Source of the DNA: Flavobacterium hercynium
GTDB taxonomy: Bacteria > Bacteroidota > Bacteroidia > Flavobacteriales > Flavobacteriaceae
Direction of reading: 5' to 3'
Length of the DNA: 64,000 nt
NCBI RefSeq assembly: GCF_002217285.1
Contig: NZ_MUGW01000015.1
Coordinates: 20,174-84,173 of the forward strand
The notes under the pieces were generated by a model, which searched no databases, was not told the DNA's origin, and saw only the letters and a program-made list of their open reading frames with translations. A program made the position numbers and the translations under genes. This document shows, piece after piece, positions 18,537 to 27,161 of the stretch (positions are counted from its first letter, which is position 1; the number at the start of each line of letters is the position of its first letter).

Positions 18537-19493
18537 TTAGTGTAAATTGATAAATGTATAAAAGACATAAAAAGTTAGTAAAAATACAATAAAAAAGAAG
18601 TTTATAAAAAATAGCAGCACACTTTTCGTAAACGAAACAATTCTAGACTCGCCATAAAAACGGTGGTGCGCCGGATAAAAATAGTAGCACATCCAGGCGA
18701 TACCAACGAAGTTCAGAATATCGGCTATAAAGGATATTGGTTTAATTGCTCCAATTGTTTCTTGTATGATAAACAAAATGAGAAAGATAAGCAGCAGGAA
18801 TGAGAAATAATGCAGTGTGAATATTCCGTGATCAAAATAGTACCATTTTTTCTTATCGTGAAAAAGCCATAAAAAGAAAGCAAAGAAAGGCATGATAATA
18901 AAAAGAATCTTCGGAATATTGTGCACAAAAGATTCGAGGAATTTTTCTACAATCTCCTTTTTTGTATTGTGTTCTGTTACATTTACTATCTTTTTGTATA
19001 TCCAATATTTAAAATCAGAATACTTTTCTTTTTCCTTTCCATACTTCTGAATAGAATCAATTTCTTTCATTGATTTTAATTCGAAGTGCGTTTTTTCATT
19101 AAAGGTTTGCAGCTGCACTTTTTCCGGCATTTCCAGTTTTGAGTTGATATCTTTATCATTGAGACTCTCGCTCACCCTATTTGGGAATAAGGCAATCAAC
19201 AAGAAAGTGATAAAACTGATAAAGATGTATAGACGTACCGGAGCCAGATAAGACAATCTTTTACCGGAAAGATATTCTTTGGTCAGCGTAGAAGGTTTAA
19301 AAAGTAAATTGCGAATGGTTTTCCAGAAAGCATTCTCGTAATGCGTCAAATCTTCAAAGAAATGAACAAATAAATGATGAAAAGTTTTTCGGGAATCTGA
19401 ATTTTCCTGTCCGCAATTTGGACAAAATTTTTGTTCGACAACGTGCCTGCAATTTAAACAGGTTTTGTCTTTTCTAATTTCACTTTTTGACAT
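18537..19493 (-). CDS. DUF3667 membrane protein with zinc ribbon
   Basis: A 318-residue protein. An N-terminal zinc ribbon (CLNC...CPNC) in the cytoplasm is followed by a conserved DLTHYENAFWKTIRNLLFKPS segment and a first membrane helix near residue 90. After a charged loop of about 80 residues come several more helices. This is the usual layout of DUF3667. Function unknown; it leads a two-gene unit with the M28 peptidase. Confidence 0.85.
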   Translation of the reverse strand: MSKSEIRKDKTCLNCRHVVEQKFCPNCGQENSDSRKTFHHLFVHFFEDLTHYENAFWKTIRNLLFKPSTLTKEYLSGKRLSYLAPVRLYIFISFITFLLIALFPNRVSESLNDKDINSKLEMPEKVQLQTFNEKTHFELKSMKEIDSIQKYGKEKEKYSDFKYWIYKKIVNVTEHNTKKEIVEKFLESFVHNIPKILFIIMPFFAFFLWLFHDKKKWYYFDHGIFTLHYFSFLLLIFLILFIIQETIGAIKPISFIADILNFVGIAWMCYYFYPAHHRFYGESRIVSFTKSVLLFFINFFFIVFLLTFYVFYTFINLH

Positions 19494-19530
19494 TGGTTGG
19501 TTAGTTGGTTGGTTGTAGTTTTTTTTGGTT
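19494..19530. repeat. Short GGTT-rich tandem repeat
   Basis: TTGG/TTAG units with a 4-base period (GGTTGGTTAGTTGG) run from the start codon of the DUF3667 gene toward the hydrolase gene. On the minus strand it is the leader of the DUF3667 gene, so slippage could alter its expression. Confidence 0.7.
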
Positions 19531-19532
19531 TG

Positions 19533-20306
19533 TTATTTCTTTAGTACTTCATTTAGGAAAAGCTGTAAATGTTCAAAAGATCTTTTGGCAGCAACTTTAT
19601 TGTAAGCGGCACCTTTAGAGTTGTCACTTCCTGCTTCCGGATTTGTAAATGAATGTACAGAATTGGCATAATAAATCATTTGCCAATCGGCTTTAGAATC
19701 GCGCATTTCCTGTTGGAAAGCAGTTATTTCTTCTTTTGAAACAAAAGGATCATCAGCACCATGACAAACTAAAACTTTGGTTGTAATAGGTTCAACAACG
19801 CGGGCGGCATCTTTTCCTAAACCGCCATGAAAGGAAGCCACTCCTTTAAGGTTCAAATGTCCGCGTGCAGCTTCTAAAACTCCGGTTCCTCCAAAGCAAT
19901 ATCCAATAGCTACAATATTATCTGCATTAGCACCGGATTTTATTAGTTCCTGCAATGCCGCATTTATTCTTTTTTGATATTCGGTAAAATTCGTTTTAAA
20001 ATATCCCGCTTGTTTTCCAGCTTCGGCAGTATTTTTTGGATAATTTCCTTCACCATAAATATCAGCAACAAAAACATGGTAACCAAGTTTTGATAAATCT
20101 TCAGCAATTTGCTTTGATGCATTGTCTATTCCTAACCAAGCCGGTAACAATAAAATACCTGGATTTTGAGCGCTTTTTTTAGTAGATTTTATAGCTAAAC
20201 CGTTTAGTACCTGACTTCCGTCATTGTATTTTACAGGTTTTAACTGTGCGTTTATAGTGTTGGAAAACAGCATGATAACTAGGATGAGTGAGGTTAAATT
20301 TTTCAT
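19533..20306 (-). CDS. Dienelactone hydrolase family protein, exported
   Basis: A 257-residue alpha/beta hydrolase with a cleavable signal peptide (about 20 residues). The nucleophile is a cysteine in GYCFGGTG, the acid lies in CHGADDPFV and the histidine in NSVHSFTNP, the triad order of dienelactone hydrolases. The periplasmic location and lack of aromatic-degradation neighbours make the substrate unknown. Confidence 0.9.
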   Translation of the reverse strand: MKNLTSLILVIMLFSNTINAQLKPVKYNDGSQVLNGLAIKSTKKSAQNPGILLLPAWLGIDNASKQIAEDLSKLGYHVFVADIYGEGNYPKNTAEAGKQAGYFKTNFTEYQKRINAALQELIKSGANADNIVAIGYCFGGTGVLEAARGHLNLKGVASFHGGLGKDAARVVEPITTKVLVCHGADDPFVSKEEITAFQQEMRDSKADWQMIYYANSVHSFTNPEAGSDNSKGAAYNKVAAKRSFEHLQLFLNEVLKK

Positions 20307-20350
20307 AGGTTACAATTTTAAACAAATATGAGAAATATTATGGTACAAAA

Positions 20351-20380
20351 AAACCTCGAAAGAGAATTCTTTCAAGGTTT
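20351..20380 (-). terminator. Probable terminator of the AsnC-type regulator gene
   Basis: AAACCTCGAAAGA and TCTTTCAAGGTTT arms (one mismatch) with a 4-base loop and flanking A and T runs, 33 bases past the stop at 20414. A small plus-strand open frame here overlaps the hairpin and was not accepted. Confidence 0.65.
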
Positions 20381-20413
20381 ATTAGTTGCTATTGTAATGA
20401 TTATAATGTTGAT

Positions 20414-20866
20414 TTACAGAGATATATTTCTCTTAAAAGCACATCCTAGTTCTATCATCGAATCTGTTTTGGCGATTCCCGGAATATTGTCGATTTTTTC
20501 ATATAATATTTTTCGCATGTGTTCGTGGTTTTTGGCTGTAATTTTTAGGTAGAGTGTAAAAGATCCCGTTACAAAATAGCATTCTGTTATTTCGGGAATA
20601 TCTTTTAGCGCTTCTATAATGCGTTCTGAATCGGAATCTTTGTTAAGTGTAATCCCTGTAAACGAAGCCCAGTCATAACCAATTTTTTTTTCGTTTAAGA
20701 TTGGTTTGATTCCTGTAATTATACCTTGTTCGAATAATCTGTTAATACGTTGGTGCACCATTGTATTAGAGATCTTTAGATTAGTTGCAATGGTAGAATA
20801 TGCAATTCGGCCATCCTTCTCTAATTCTTTTATAATTTTTGCGTCAAACTCATCTAAAATATCCAT
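20414..20866 (-). CDS. Lrp/AsnC family transcriptional regulator
   Basis: A 150-residue protein with an N-terminal winged helix (LDEFDAKIIKELEKDGRIAYSTIATNL is the family opening) and a C-terminal RAM ligand domain (GYDWASFTGITL, ECYFVTGSFTLYLKI). Such proteins sense amino acids. It is divergent from rocD across a gap of 192 bases, so it probably controls ornithine/arginine catabolism there; this is inferred from position. Confidence 0.92.
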   Translation of the reverse strand: MDILDEFDAKIIKELEKDGRIAYSTIATNLKISNTMVHQRINRLFEQGIITGIKPILNEKKIGYDWASFTGITLNKDSDSERIIEALKDIPEITECYFVTGSFTLYLKITAKNHEHMRKILYEKIDNIPGIAKTDSMIELGCAFKRNISL

Positions 20867-21029
20867 GCTTACTTCTTTATTGCTGTAAAGATAAAAATAA
20901 GTCTGATTGTTTGTTTTATTTTAAATGTGAAAATGACTTTTAATTATGGTCAAATAGGTTGTTTTGATTTTATATGTGTAATTTTGAGTTAATTTGTATT
21001 GTTTTTTAATGTTAAATAAAAAATTTTTA

Positions 21030-21037
21030 TATTTTTG
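21030..21037 (+). promoter_or_regulatory. Likely -7 box of rocD
   Basis: TATTTTTG matches the Bacteroidetes -7 consensus TAnnTTTG, 21 bases before the rocD start at 21059. No convincing -33 TTG stands at the usual distance, which would fit a need for an activator such as the divergent AsnC-type protein. Confidence 0.55.
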
Positions 21038-21058
21038 TTTCGAATAAAAGAAAATATC

Positions 21059-22309
21059 ATGGCACATCAACAAGAAGTACTTTCATCAAAATCAGAAGTT
21101 TTAATTGAAAAAGAAAACAAATACGGAGCGCACAACTATCACCCGCTTCCTGTTGTTTTAGAAAAAGGAGAAGGAGTTTACGTCTGGGATGTTGACGGAA
21201 AAAAATACTATGATTTTCTATCTGCTTATTCAGCAGTAAATCAAGGTCATTGTCATCCTAGAATTGTTCAGGCTATGATAGATCAGGCTCAAAAGCTAAG
21301 TCTAACATCTCGTGCTTTTTATAATGATAAACTAGGAAATTACGAAGAATACGTAACCAACTATTTTGGTTTTGATAAAGTATTACCAATGAATACTGGT
21401 GCAGAAGCAGTAGAAACAGCATTGAAACTTTCGAGAAAATGGGCTTATGAAGTAAAAGGTATTCAGGAGAATCAGGCACAAATAATTGTTTGTGAGAATA
21501 ATTTTCATGGAAGAACAACTACAATTATTTCTTTTTCTAATGATGAAACCGCACGTAAAAACTTTGGACCTTTTACAGACGGATTTATAAAAATTGAATA
21601 CGATAATCTTGAAGCTCTTGAAAAAGCTTTAAAATCATCAAAAAATATTGCCGGATTTCTTGTTGAACCAATTCAGGGTGAAGCAGGAGTTTATGTTCCT
21701 TCAGAAGGATATTTGGCAAAAGCGAAAGCACTTTGTGAAAAACATAATGTATTGTTTATTGCAGATGAGGTTCAGACCGGAATTGCACGTACCGGAAAAT
21801 TACTGGCGGTACATCATGAAAACGTACAGCCTGATATTTTGATTTTAGGAAAAGCGATCTCTGGTGGAGTTTATCCGGTATCAGCAGTTTTAGCAAATAA
21901 CGAAATCATGAATGTTATTAAGCCAGGGCAACACGGATCAACTTTTGGTGGAAATCCAGTTGCAGCAGCTGTTGCTATTGCAGCTCTGGAAGTAGTAAAA
22001 GACGAGAAGCTGGCAGAAAATGCAGAACGTTTAGGAATCATTTTAAGAAAAGGATTAAATGAAATTGCAGAACGTAATGATCTTATTACACTAGTTCGTG
22101 GTAAAGGTTTACTAAATGCAATTGTAATTAATTGCGGAGAAGATTCAGATTTGGCTTGGGAAATCTGCTTAAAATTCAGAGACAACGGATTATTGGCAAA
22201 ACCAACTCATGGAAACAAAATCAGACTTGCACCACCTTTGGTTATGACCGAAGAACAAATTAAGGAATGTCTTGAAATTATCGAGAAATCTTTGAATGAT
22301 TTTAGATAG
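21059..22309 (+). CDS. rocD: Ornithine--oxo-acid transaminase
   Basis: PLP enzyme that turns ornithine and 2-oxoglutarate into glutamate semialdehyde and glutamate. I use the ATG at 21059 (416 residues); a TTG upstream overlaps the promoter. Visible features: YPPL-like start replaced by [55 protein letters not shown] and the PLP lysine in [14 protein letters not shown]. It ends with its own terminator. Confidence 0.95.
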   Translation: MAHQQEVLSSKSEVLIEKENKYGAHNYHPLPVVLEKGEGVYVWDVDGKKYYDFLSAYSAVNQGHCHPRIVQAMIDQAQKLSLTSRAFYNDKLGNYEEYVTNYFGFDKVLPMNTGAEAVETALKLSRKWAYEVKGIQENQAQIIVCENNFHGRTTTIISFSNDETARKNFGPFTDGFIKIEYDNLEALEKALKSSKNIAGFLVEPIQGEAGVYVPSEGYLAKAKALCEKHNVLFIADEVQTGIARTGKLLAVHHENVQPDILILGKAISGGVYPVSAVLANNEIMNVIKPGQHGSTFGGNPVAAAVAIAALEVVKDEKLAENAERLGIILRKGLNEIAERNDLITLVRGKGLLNAIVINCGEDSDLAWEICLKFRDNGLLAKPTHGNKIRLAPPLVMTEEQIKECLEIIEKSLNDFR

Positions 22310-22335
22310 AAAGTATTTCATCTTATCTATATGCG

Positions 22336-22362
22336 AAGGCGATTGTTTATGACAATCGCCTT
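22336..22362 (+). terminator. Terminator of rocD
   Basis: AAGGCGATTGT and ACAATCGCCTT arms with a 5-base loop and a T7 tract. Confidence 0.9.
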
Positions 22363-22383
22363 TTTTTATTTGATTTTTTACCA

Positions 22384-22606
22384 CTTAGCTGTTTAACCGT
22401 TGAATCGGTAAATTGTTTAACAGATACTTTGTTTAACTATTTAATCGAAAATTGGCTTATATTTTTAAATTATCTCACTCTTCATATCTCTTAACTCAAC
22501 TAATTAAACTGCTAATTAAATCAATGATTCAACAGTTAACAAGAAACACGATTTACCGATTAAACGGTTTCACGAATTAACAAATAACGAGTTAAACAAA
22601 AATGAG
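22384..22606. repeat. Degenerate 7-9-nt array with inverted arms
   Basis: The left block (GTTTAACCGTTGAATCGG, GTTTAACTATTTAATCG) is mirrored by the right block (CGATTTACCGATTAAAC, CACGAATTAAC). The arms can fold on each other around an AT-rich centre. The 17-base CGATTTACCGATTAAAC at 22549-22565 occurs exactly again at 32376-32392. The remainder of this 600-base gap (22607-22914) is AT-rich leader of the nitrate operon. Confidence 0.75.
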
Positions 22607-22864
22607 AATTTTCACTAAAATTGGGAATAAAAATAAATTTAATGTTTTTTATTTATAATTTTTTCATATTTTTATGAGGTTTAGTTTTACAATGTAGTCA
22701 TTTTAACTATATCTTGTAATGGTAATAATACGTCTAACTTTCAAAAAATACTATTTAATTTAGATTGTTTATAAAATAGCATCAAAGGACATTTATATCC
22801 TTTATGATGATAAATGTCATTTCGCTTACGAATCTTACGCTTTAATTTTGTTATCAGAATATTC

Positions 22865-22886
22865 GAGGTACTATACCTAATTTGAA
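22865..22886 (+). promoter_or_regulatory. Candidate diverged nitrate-operon operator
   Basis: AGGTA-CTA-TACCT followed by AATTTG resembles the TAAGTA-N4-TACTTA/TATATTTG arrangement found before moeA, narK3, nasA and nirB. It is one base shorter in both the spacer and the -7 region. It ends about 30 bases before the transporter start. Confidence 0.35.
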
Positions 22887-22914
22887 TTTATATTAATTCT
22901 AGTAAATATTTCAC

Positions 22915-24387
22915 ATGAGCGACTTATCTAAATCTCATCGAATTTTATTTTTAAATACACTTGCCTTTACTATCTGTTTCGCGTGTTGGACATTAAATGG
23001 AGTTTTAGTAACCTATTTGGTTGATAAAGGAATTTTTAATTGGACAGTTGTCGAAATAGGCTGGTTATTAGGAATTCCAATTCTGTCAGGATCTATTTTT
23101 AGATTGCCAATCGGAATCTTAACAGATAAGTATGGAGGTAAAATTGTGTTTTCAATTTTACTTTTCCTTTGTTCTATTCCTTTCTTTCTACTTCCGTTCG
23201 CCAGTTCTTTTTGGAGTTTTGCGGTATTAAGTTTTTTCTTTGGATTGGTAGGAACCAGCTTTGCTGTAGGTATTGGATATACTTCGGTATGGTATCCTAA
23301 AAACTGGCAAGGCAGAGCATTAGGAATCTTTGGAATGGGAAATGCAGGTGCCGCAATTACCACTTTTATTGCACCAACATTATTAAACTTTTTATCCGAA
23401 AAAGATCCTGAAAATGGATGGAAAATGCTACCTATAATTTATGCTATAACTTTAGTAACAATAGGAATTTTGTTTGTGGTATTTGCTAAAAATAAAAAGA
23501 GTGAAGGCGTTTCAAAAACAATGAAACAATTAATGTCTCCTCTTAAAACCATGCGTGTTTGGAGATTCGGAGCATATTACTTTTTAGTCTTTGGTTTCTT
23601 CGTAGCCTATTCGCAATGGTTATTACCCAATTTCATGAATGTTTACCATACCTCGTTAGTAATGGGTGGAATGTTTGCTACTATGTTTAGTTTACCATCT
23701 GGAGTTATTAGAGCTTTTGGAGGTTATTTGTCAGATAAATATGGAGCGCGACAAGTAATGTATTGGGTTTTAGGTTCTACAATAGTAATTAGCTTTTTGC
23801 TGATGTTCCCCAAAATGGAAATTTTTACAGCTGGTCCCGGCGTTTTAGCTGCCAATAATGGTGTGGTTACAGAACTTGCTGCTGATCAGGTTACTGTTAA
23901 CGGAAAAACACATAAAGTCAACAAAAAAGAAATTTCAAATGATAGTGAAACAGCAATTTTTCCAGTAAAAAATTCATGGCAGGAAATTGTCGTGCAACAA
24001 AATCAGGAAGTAAAAAAGAAAGAGTTACTGGCAAAAGGTGTTACACAAATTAAGTTTAGTGCAAACCTTTGGGTCTATGTTGTTTTGGTAATTCTGATAG
24101 GTATTTCATGGGGAATTGGTAAAGCTGCGGTTTATAAACATATTCCGGAATATTTTCCTAATGAAGTGGGTGTAGTAGGAGGAATGGTGGGTTTAATTGG
24201 AGGTCTGGGAGGATTTTTAGGTCCCATTATCTTTGGTTACCTGCTCAATGCTACAGGATTGTGGACGAGCTCCTGGATATTCATTTTCGTAGTGTCAGTA
24301 CTTTGTTTGTTATGGATGCACAGAACAATTATAAATGCAATGCGAACTAAATCGCCCGATTTTACAAGAGAAATAGAAGATAAATAA
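22915..24387 (+). CDS. NarK/NasA-type nitrate/nitrite transporter (MFS)
   Basis: A 490-residue inner-membrane transporter with 12 helices. Nitrate-signature glycines are visible in FGMGNAGAAITTF (helix 5) and in the GGMVGLIGGLGGFLGP region (helix 11), and the LPIGILTDKYGG loop is the MFS motif. A soluble loop of about 75 residues (near 300-380) interrupts the second half. It is a close paralog of the protein at 45817-47295, including that loop. It opens an apparent seven-gene operon; the next gene begins 19 bases later. Confidence 0.92.
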   Translation: MSDLSKSHRILFLNTLAFTICFACWTLNGVLVTYLVDKGIFNWTVVEIGWLLGIPILSGSIFRLPIGILTDKYGGKIVFSILLFLCSIPFFLLPFASSFWSFAVLSFFFGLVGTSFAVGIGYTSVWYPKNWQGRALGIFGMGNAGAAITTFIAPTLLNFLSEKDPENGWKMLPIIYAITLVTIGILFVVFAKNKKSEGVSKTMKQLMSPLKTMRVWRFGAYYFLVFGFFVAYSQWLLPNFMNVYHTSLVMGGMFATMFSLPSGVIRAFGGYLSDKYGARQVMYWVLGSTIVISFLLMFPKMEIFTAGPGVLAANNGVVTELAADQVTVNGKTHKVNKKEISNDSETAIFPVKNSWQEIVVQQNQEVKKKELLAKGVTQIKFSANLWVYVVLVILIGISWGIGKAAVYKHIPEYFPNEVGVVGGMVGLIGGLGGFLGPIIFGYLLNATGLWTSSWIFIFVVSVLCLLWMHRTIINAMRTKSPDFTREIEDK

Positions 24388-24406
24388 TAATATAAAAAAG
24401 TAGTAT

Positions 24407-25999
24407 ATGAAGACTTGGTTAGACAAATGGGAACCTGAAGACGAAACGTTTTGGAATACCGGTGGCAGCACAATTGCCTGGAGAACTTTGATAATTACAA
24501 CTCTTACATTAATTCTGTCATTTGCCTCTTGGTTTATGATGAGTGTAATTGCGGTTAAGCTACCTGGATTAGGATTTAATTTTACTAAAGATCAGTTGTT
24601 TTGGTTAACAGCAATTCCGGGTTTAGCAGCGGGATTATTGAGAATAGTACACACTTTTATATTACCCATTTTTGGAACCAGACATGTTGTCTCTTTTGCA
24701 ACCGCAATTAAACTTATTCCCGTAATCGGAATTGGTTTTGCCGTAATGGATGTCAATACACCATTTTGGGTTTTTGCTGTTTTAGCTTTTACAACAGGTT
24801 TTGGAGGAGGAGATTTCTCTTCTTACATGCCAAGTACAAGTTTGTTTTTTCCAAAAAGGCTAAAAGGTACCGCACTTGGTATTCAGGCAGGAATAGGAAA
24901 TTTTGGCGTTTCACTGGCACAATTTATAACACCACTTTTATTAGGTGTTGGTCTTTACGGCGCCTCAACAGTGTTTACAAGTATTAGTCCTAAAGAAACA
25001 ATAACCGTTTTTCAGAATTCAAATGTAGAAAAGCAAAAAGAAGTTTTTGCAGGGCTTAATGTTGATGTTCAGACAGCGATTTTAGCAAACGTAAAGAAAA
25101 ATGTGTTAGATTCTGTTGCAGCATCAGTGCAGTCTGATGACAAAGCAGTTTTGTTTACTTCGTTGCCGGTTAAGGCAAAAGCCAAAGCGATTGCCAATGC
25201 CAACCCAAAATTGGCCGAAAGAATCTTAAATGACATTAGCCCTGATCATACAGCTGTAACTAATAAACCCATCTACCTGCAATCGGCAGCATTCTGGTTT
25301 GTTCCGTTTTTAATCTTATTGTCCATTATAAGTTGGTTTTATTTAAGAAGTATTCCAATGAAAGCTTCTATTAAAGAACAAATGGATATATTTTCTAATA
25401 AACATACCTGGTATTGTACCATTACATACATCATGACTTTTGGAACATTTGCAGGTTTATCAGCAGCATTTCCATTAATGATTAAATTCTTATATGGAGA
25501 TTTTCCAAATGCACCTGATCCTTTAGTTTATGCCTTTTACGGACCTTTTATTGGTTCTGCGAGCAGAGTTGCTTTTGGTTTCGTAGCCGATAAAGTTGGG
25601 GGAGCAATACTAACAACCATTACTGGTTTTGGTATTGTAATCGGAGCAATAATTTTAGTAACGCAAGGATTAGTAGCGCCAACAAGTATGGAGCAGTTTC
25701 CTCTTTTTGTGGCTGTAATTTTAGGAATGTTCTTTTTTACCGGAATTGGAAATGCGGGAACATTTAGACAATATCCAATCATTTTTGCAGAAAACCAACG
25801 TCAGGCAGCAGGAGTTATAGGATGGACAGCAGCAATTGCAGCATTTGGTCCTTTTATATTTTCTAAATTAATAGGAAATAATCTTTCTCTTAATGGTACT
25901 GTAAATCAATTCTTTATTGGTGTTGCTATTTTTTCTATCTTAGCTACAGGTATCAATTGGTGGTTCTATAATCGTAAAGGTTGTGAGAAACCAAGTTAG
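24407..25999 (+). CDS. Second NarK-type nitrate transporter with large soluble insert
   Basis: A 530-residue MFS protein. Both nitrate signatures are clear: AGIGNFGVSLAQF and TGIGNAGTFRQYP. Between the two six-helix halves lies a soluble insert of about 110 residues (roughly 205-300), rich in Ala, Lys and Asp, that ordinary NarK proteins lack. The tandem arrangement of two different NarK types recalls Paracoccus NarK, where a proton symporter and a nitrate/nitrite antiporter are fused; here they are separate genes 19 bases apart. Confidence 0.92.
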   Translation: MKTWLDKWEPEDETFWNTGGSTIAWRTLIITTLTLILSFASWFMMSVIAVKLPGLGFNFTKDQLFWLTAIPGLAAGLLRIVHTFILPIFGTRHVVSFATAIKLIPVIGIGFAVMDVNTPFWVFAVLAFTTGFGGGDFSSYMPSTSLFFPKRLKGTALGIQAGIGNFGVSLAQFITPLLLGVGLYGASTVFTSISPKETITVFQNSNVEKQKEVFAGLNVDVQTAILANVKKNVLDSVAASVQSDDKAVLFTSLPVKAKAKAIANANPKLAERILNDISPDHTAVTNKPIYLQSAAFWFVPFLILLSIISWFYLRSIPMKASIKEQMDIFSNKHTWYCTITYIMTFGTFAGLSAAFPLMIKFLYGDFPNAPDPLVYAFYGPFIGSASRVAFGFVADKVGGAILTTITGFGIVIGAIILVTQGLVAPTSMEQFPLFVAVILGMFFFTGIGNAGTFRQYPIIFAENQRQAAGVIGWTAAIAAFGPFIFSKLIGNNLSLNGTVNQFFIGVAIFSILATGINWWFYNRKGCEKPS

Positions 26000-26025
26000 A
26001 AAGTAATCATTAAATAAAATTAAGG

Positions 26026-27078
26026 ATGAAAAATAAAACATTTAATACCAAAGCTTTACTAGTTGCAACCTTTGTTTCTGTACTGACCATTGTACTTGTA
26101 TTTTACGGGTCAAGACGATTGCAAAATTTTGACGCGGCACTTGTTACTTACTTATTCGGAACCGTATTTGCTTTCTTTGGCATTGTTTATCGGTACTCCG
26201 TTTGGCTGCAAAGACCGCCGACATGGCTGTATTTTAAACGCAGTATGAAATTCCTTTTTACCGGAAAAGTATTTTCGCATTTATGGTTTCTCGGAAAAGA
26301 ATCAGTTGAAAATATAGTCGTTCAGAAATTCATTTACCCAAGAAGTAAATACCGCTGGGCAGCTCACTTTTGTATCGCACTAGGATGTACATCTGCCTTT
26401 GCAATTACCATTCCGCTTACGTTTGGATGGATTCATTTTACATTGGCACCTAATTCAATTTCGATTTACGAAGCACATTTTTTCGGATTTAAAATGATGG
26501 ACTTTCAAATAGGATCGATTATGGCATTTTTAATTTTCCATGCCTTAAACTGGTCATCCTGGCTGGTTATTTTCGGATCTGTTTATTATTTGAGAAGACG
26601 TTTAACGAATCCCGGATTAATTGCAACCCAAACTTTTGAAGGCGATCTATTACCACTTATTTTATTAATCGCAATATCAGTAACAGGATTATGTCTTACC
26701 TATTCTTATCAATTTATGAAAGGATTTGCGTATGACTTTCTTGCTGTAATACACGCTGTTACCGTTATTATGTTTTTAATATGGATTCCATTTGGTAAAT
26801 TTTTCCACATTATTCAGCGTCCCGCGCAAATTGGGGCACATATTTATAAAAAAGAAGGAATCAAAATGGGAATGGCGGTATGTCCGCATACCGGAGATGA
26901 ATTTGCAACAAAACTTCATATCAACGATTTAAAAATTGTTACCAAAGAGTTAGGCTTCGATTTTACACACGAAGACGGAACATCACATTTAGATTTAAGT
27001 CCTGAAGGTAAAAGATCACGTTTGGCTCAGGCACATTTAAAAGCTAGATTAGAAAGCGGAGGAAGTTTATTTGGATAA
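26026..27078 (+). CDS. NarI/DsrM-like membrane cytochrome b subunit
   Basis: A 350-residue protein with about six hydrophobic helices. Histidines suited to haem binding sit in or near helices: WAAHFCIALG, IFHALNW, AVIHAVTV and KFFHIIQRP, the last like the conserved helix end of NarI/DsrM cytochromes. The C-terminal 70 residues are soluble and include CPHTGDEF. It probably oxidises quinol and passes electrons to the Fe-S and Mo subunits encoded next. The haem count cannot be settled by eye. The gene is 26 bases after the transporter gene. Confidence 0.75.
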   Translation: MKNKTFNTKALLVATFVSVLTIVLVFYGSRRLQNFDAALVTYLFGTVFAFFGIVYRYSVWLQRPPTWLYFKRSMKFLFTGKVFSHLWFLGKESVENIVVQKFIYPRSKYRWAAHFCIALGCTSAFAITIPLTFGWIHFTLAPNSISIYEAHFFGFKMMDFQIGSIMAFLIFHALNWSSWLVIFGSVYYLRRRLTNPGLIATQTFEGDLLPLILLIAISVTGLCLTYSYQFMKGFAYDFLAVIHAVTVIMFLIWIPFGKFFHIIQRPAQIGAHIYKKEGIKMGMAVCPHTGDEFATKLHINDLKIVTKELGFDFTHEDGTSHLDLSPEGKRSRLAQAHLKARLESGGSLFG

Positions 27079-27079
27079 A

Positions 27080-27150
27080 AATTAAGTTTCAAGTCTCAAA
27101 TTTCAAGTTTCTCGCTATAACATGAAACATGAAACCTGAAACAAAAAAAT
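27080..27150. repeat. TGAAACx heptad array with inverted arms
   Basis: AAGTTTCAAGTCTCAAATTTC on one side faces ATGAAACATGAAACCTG on the other, giving a potential hairpin immediately after the cytochrome b stop codon and inside the operon. The same heptad word recurs at 40660-40740. Confidence 0.75.
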
Positions 27151-27161
27151 AAAAAAAAGAC

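Noticed and set aside
20328..20552. Plus-strand frame of 74 codons near the AsnC gene
   Set aside because: It begins in a terminator hairpin and continues antisense to the regulator gene.
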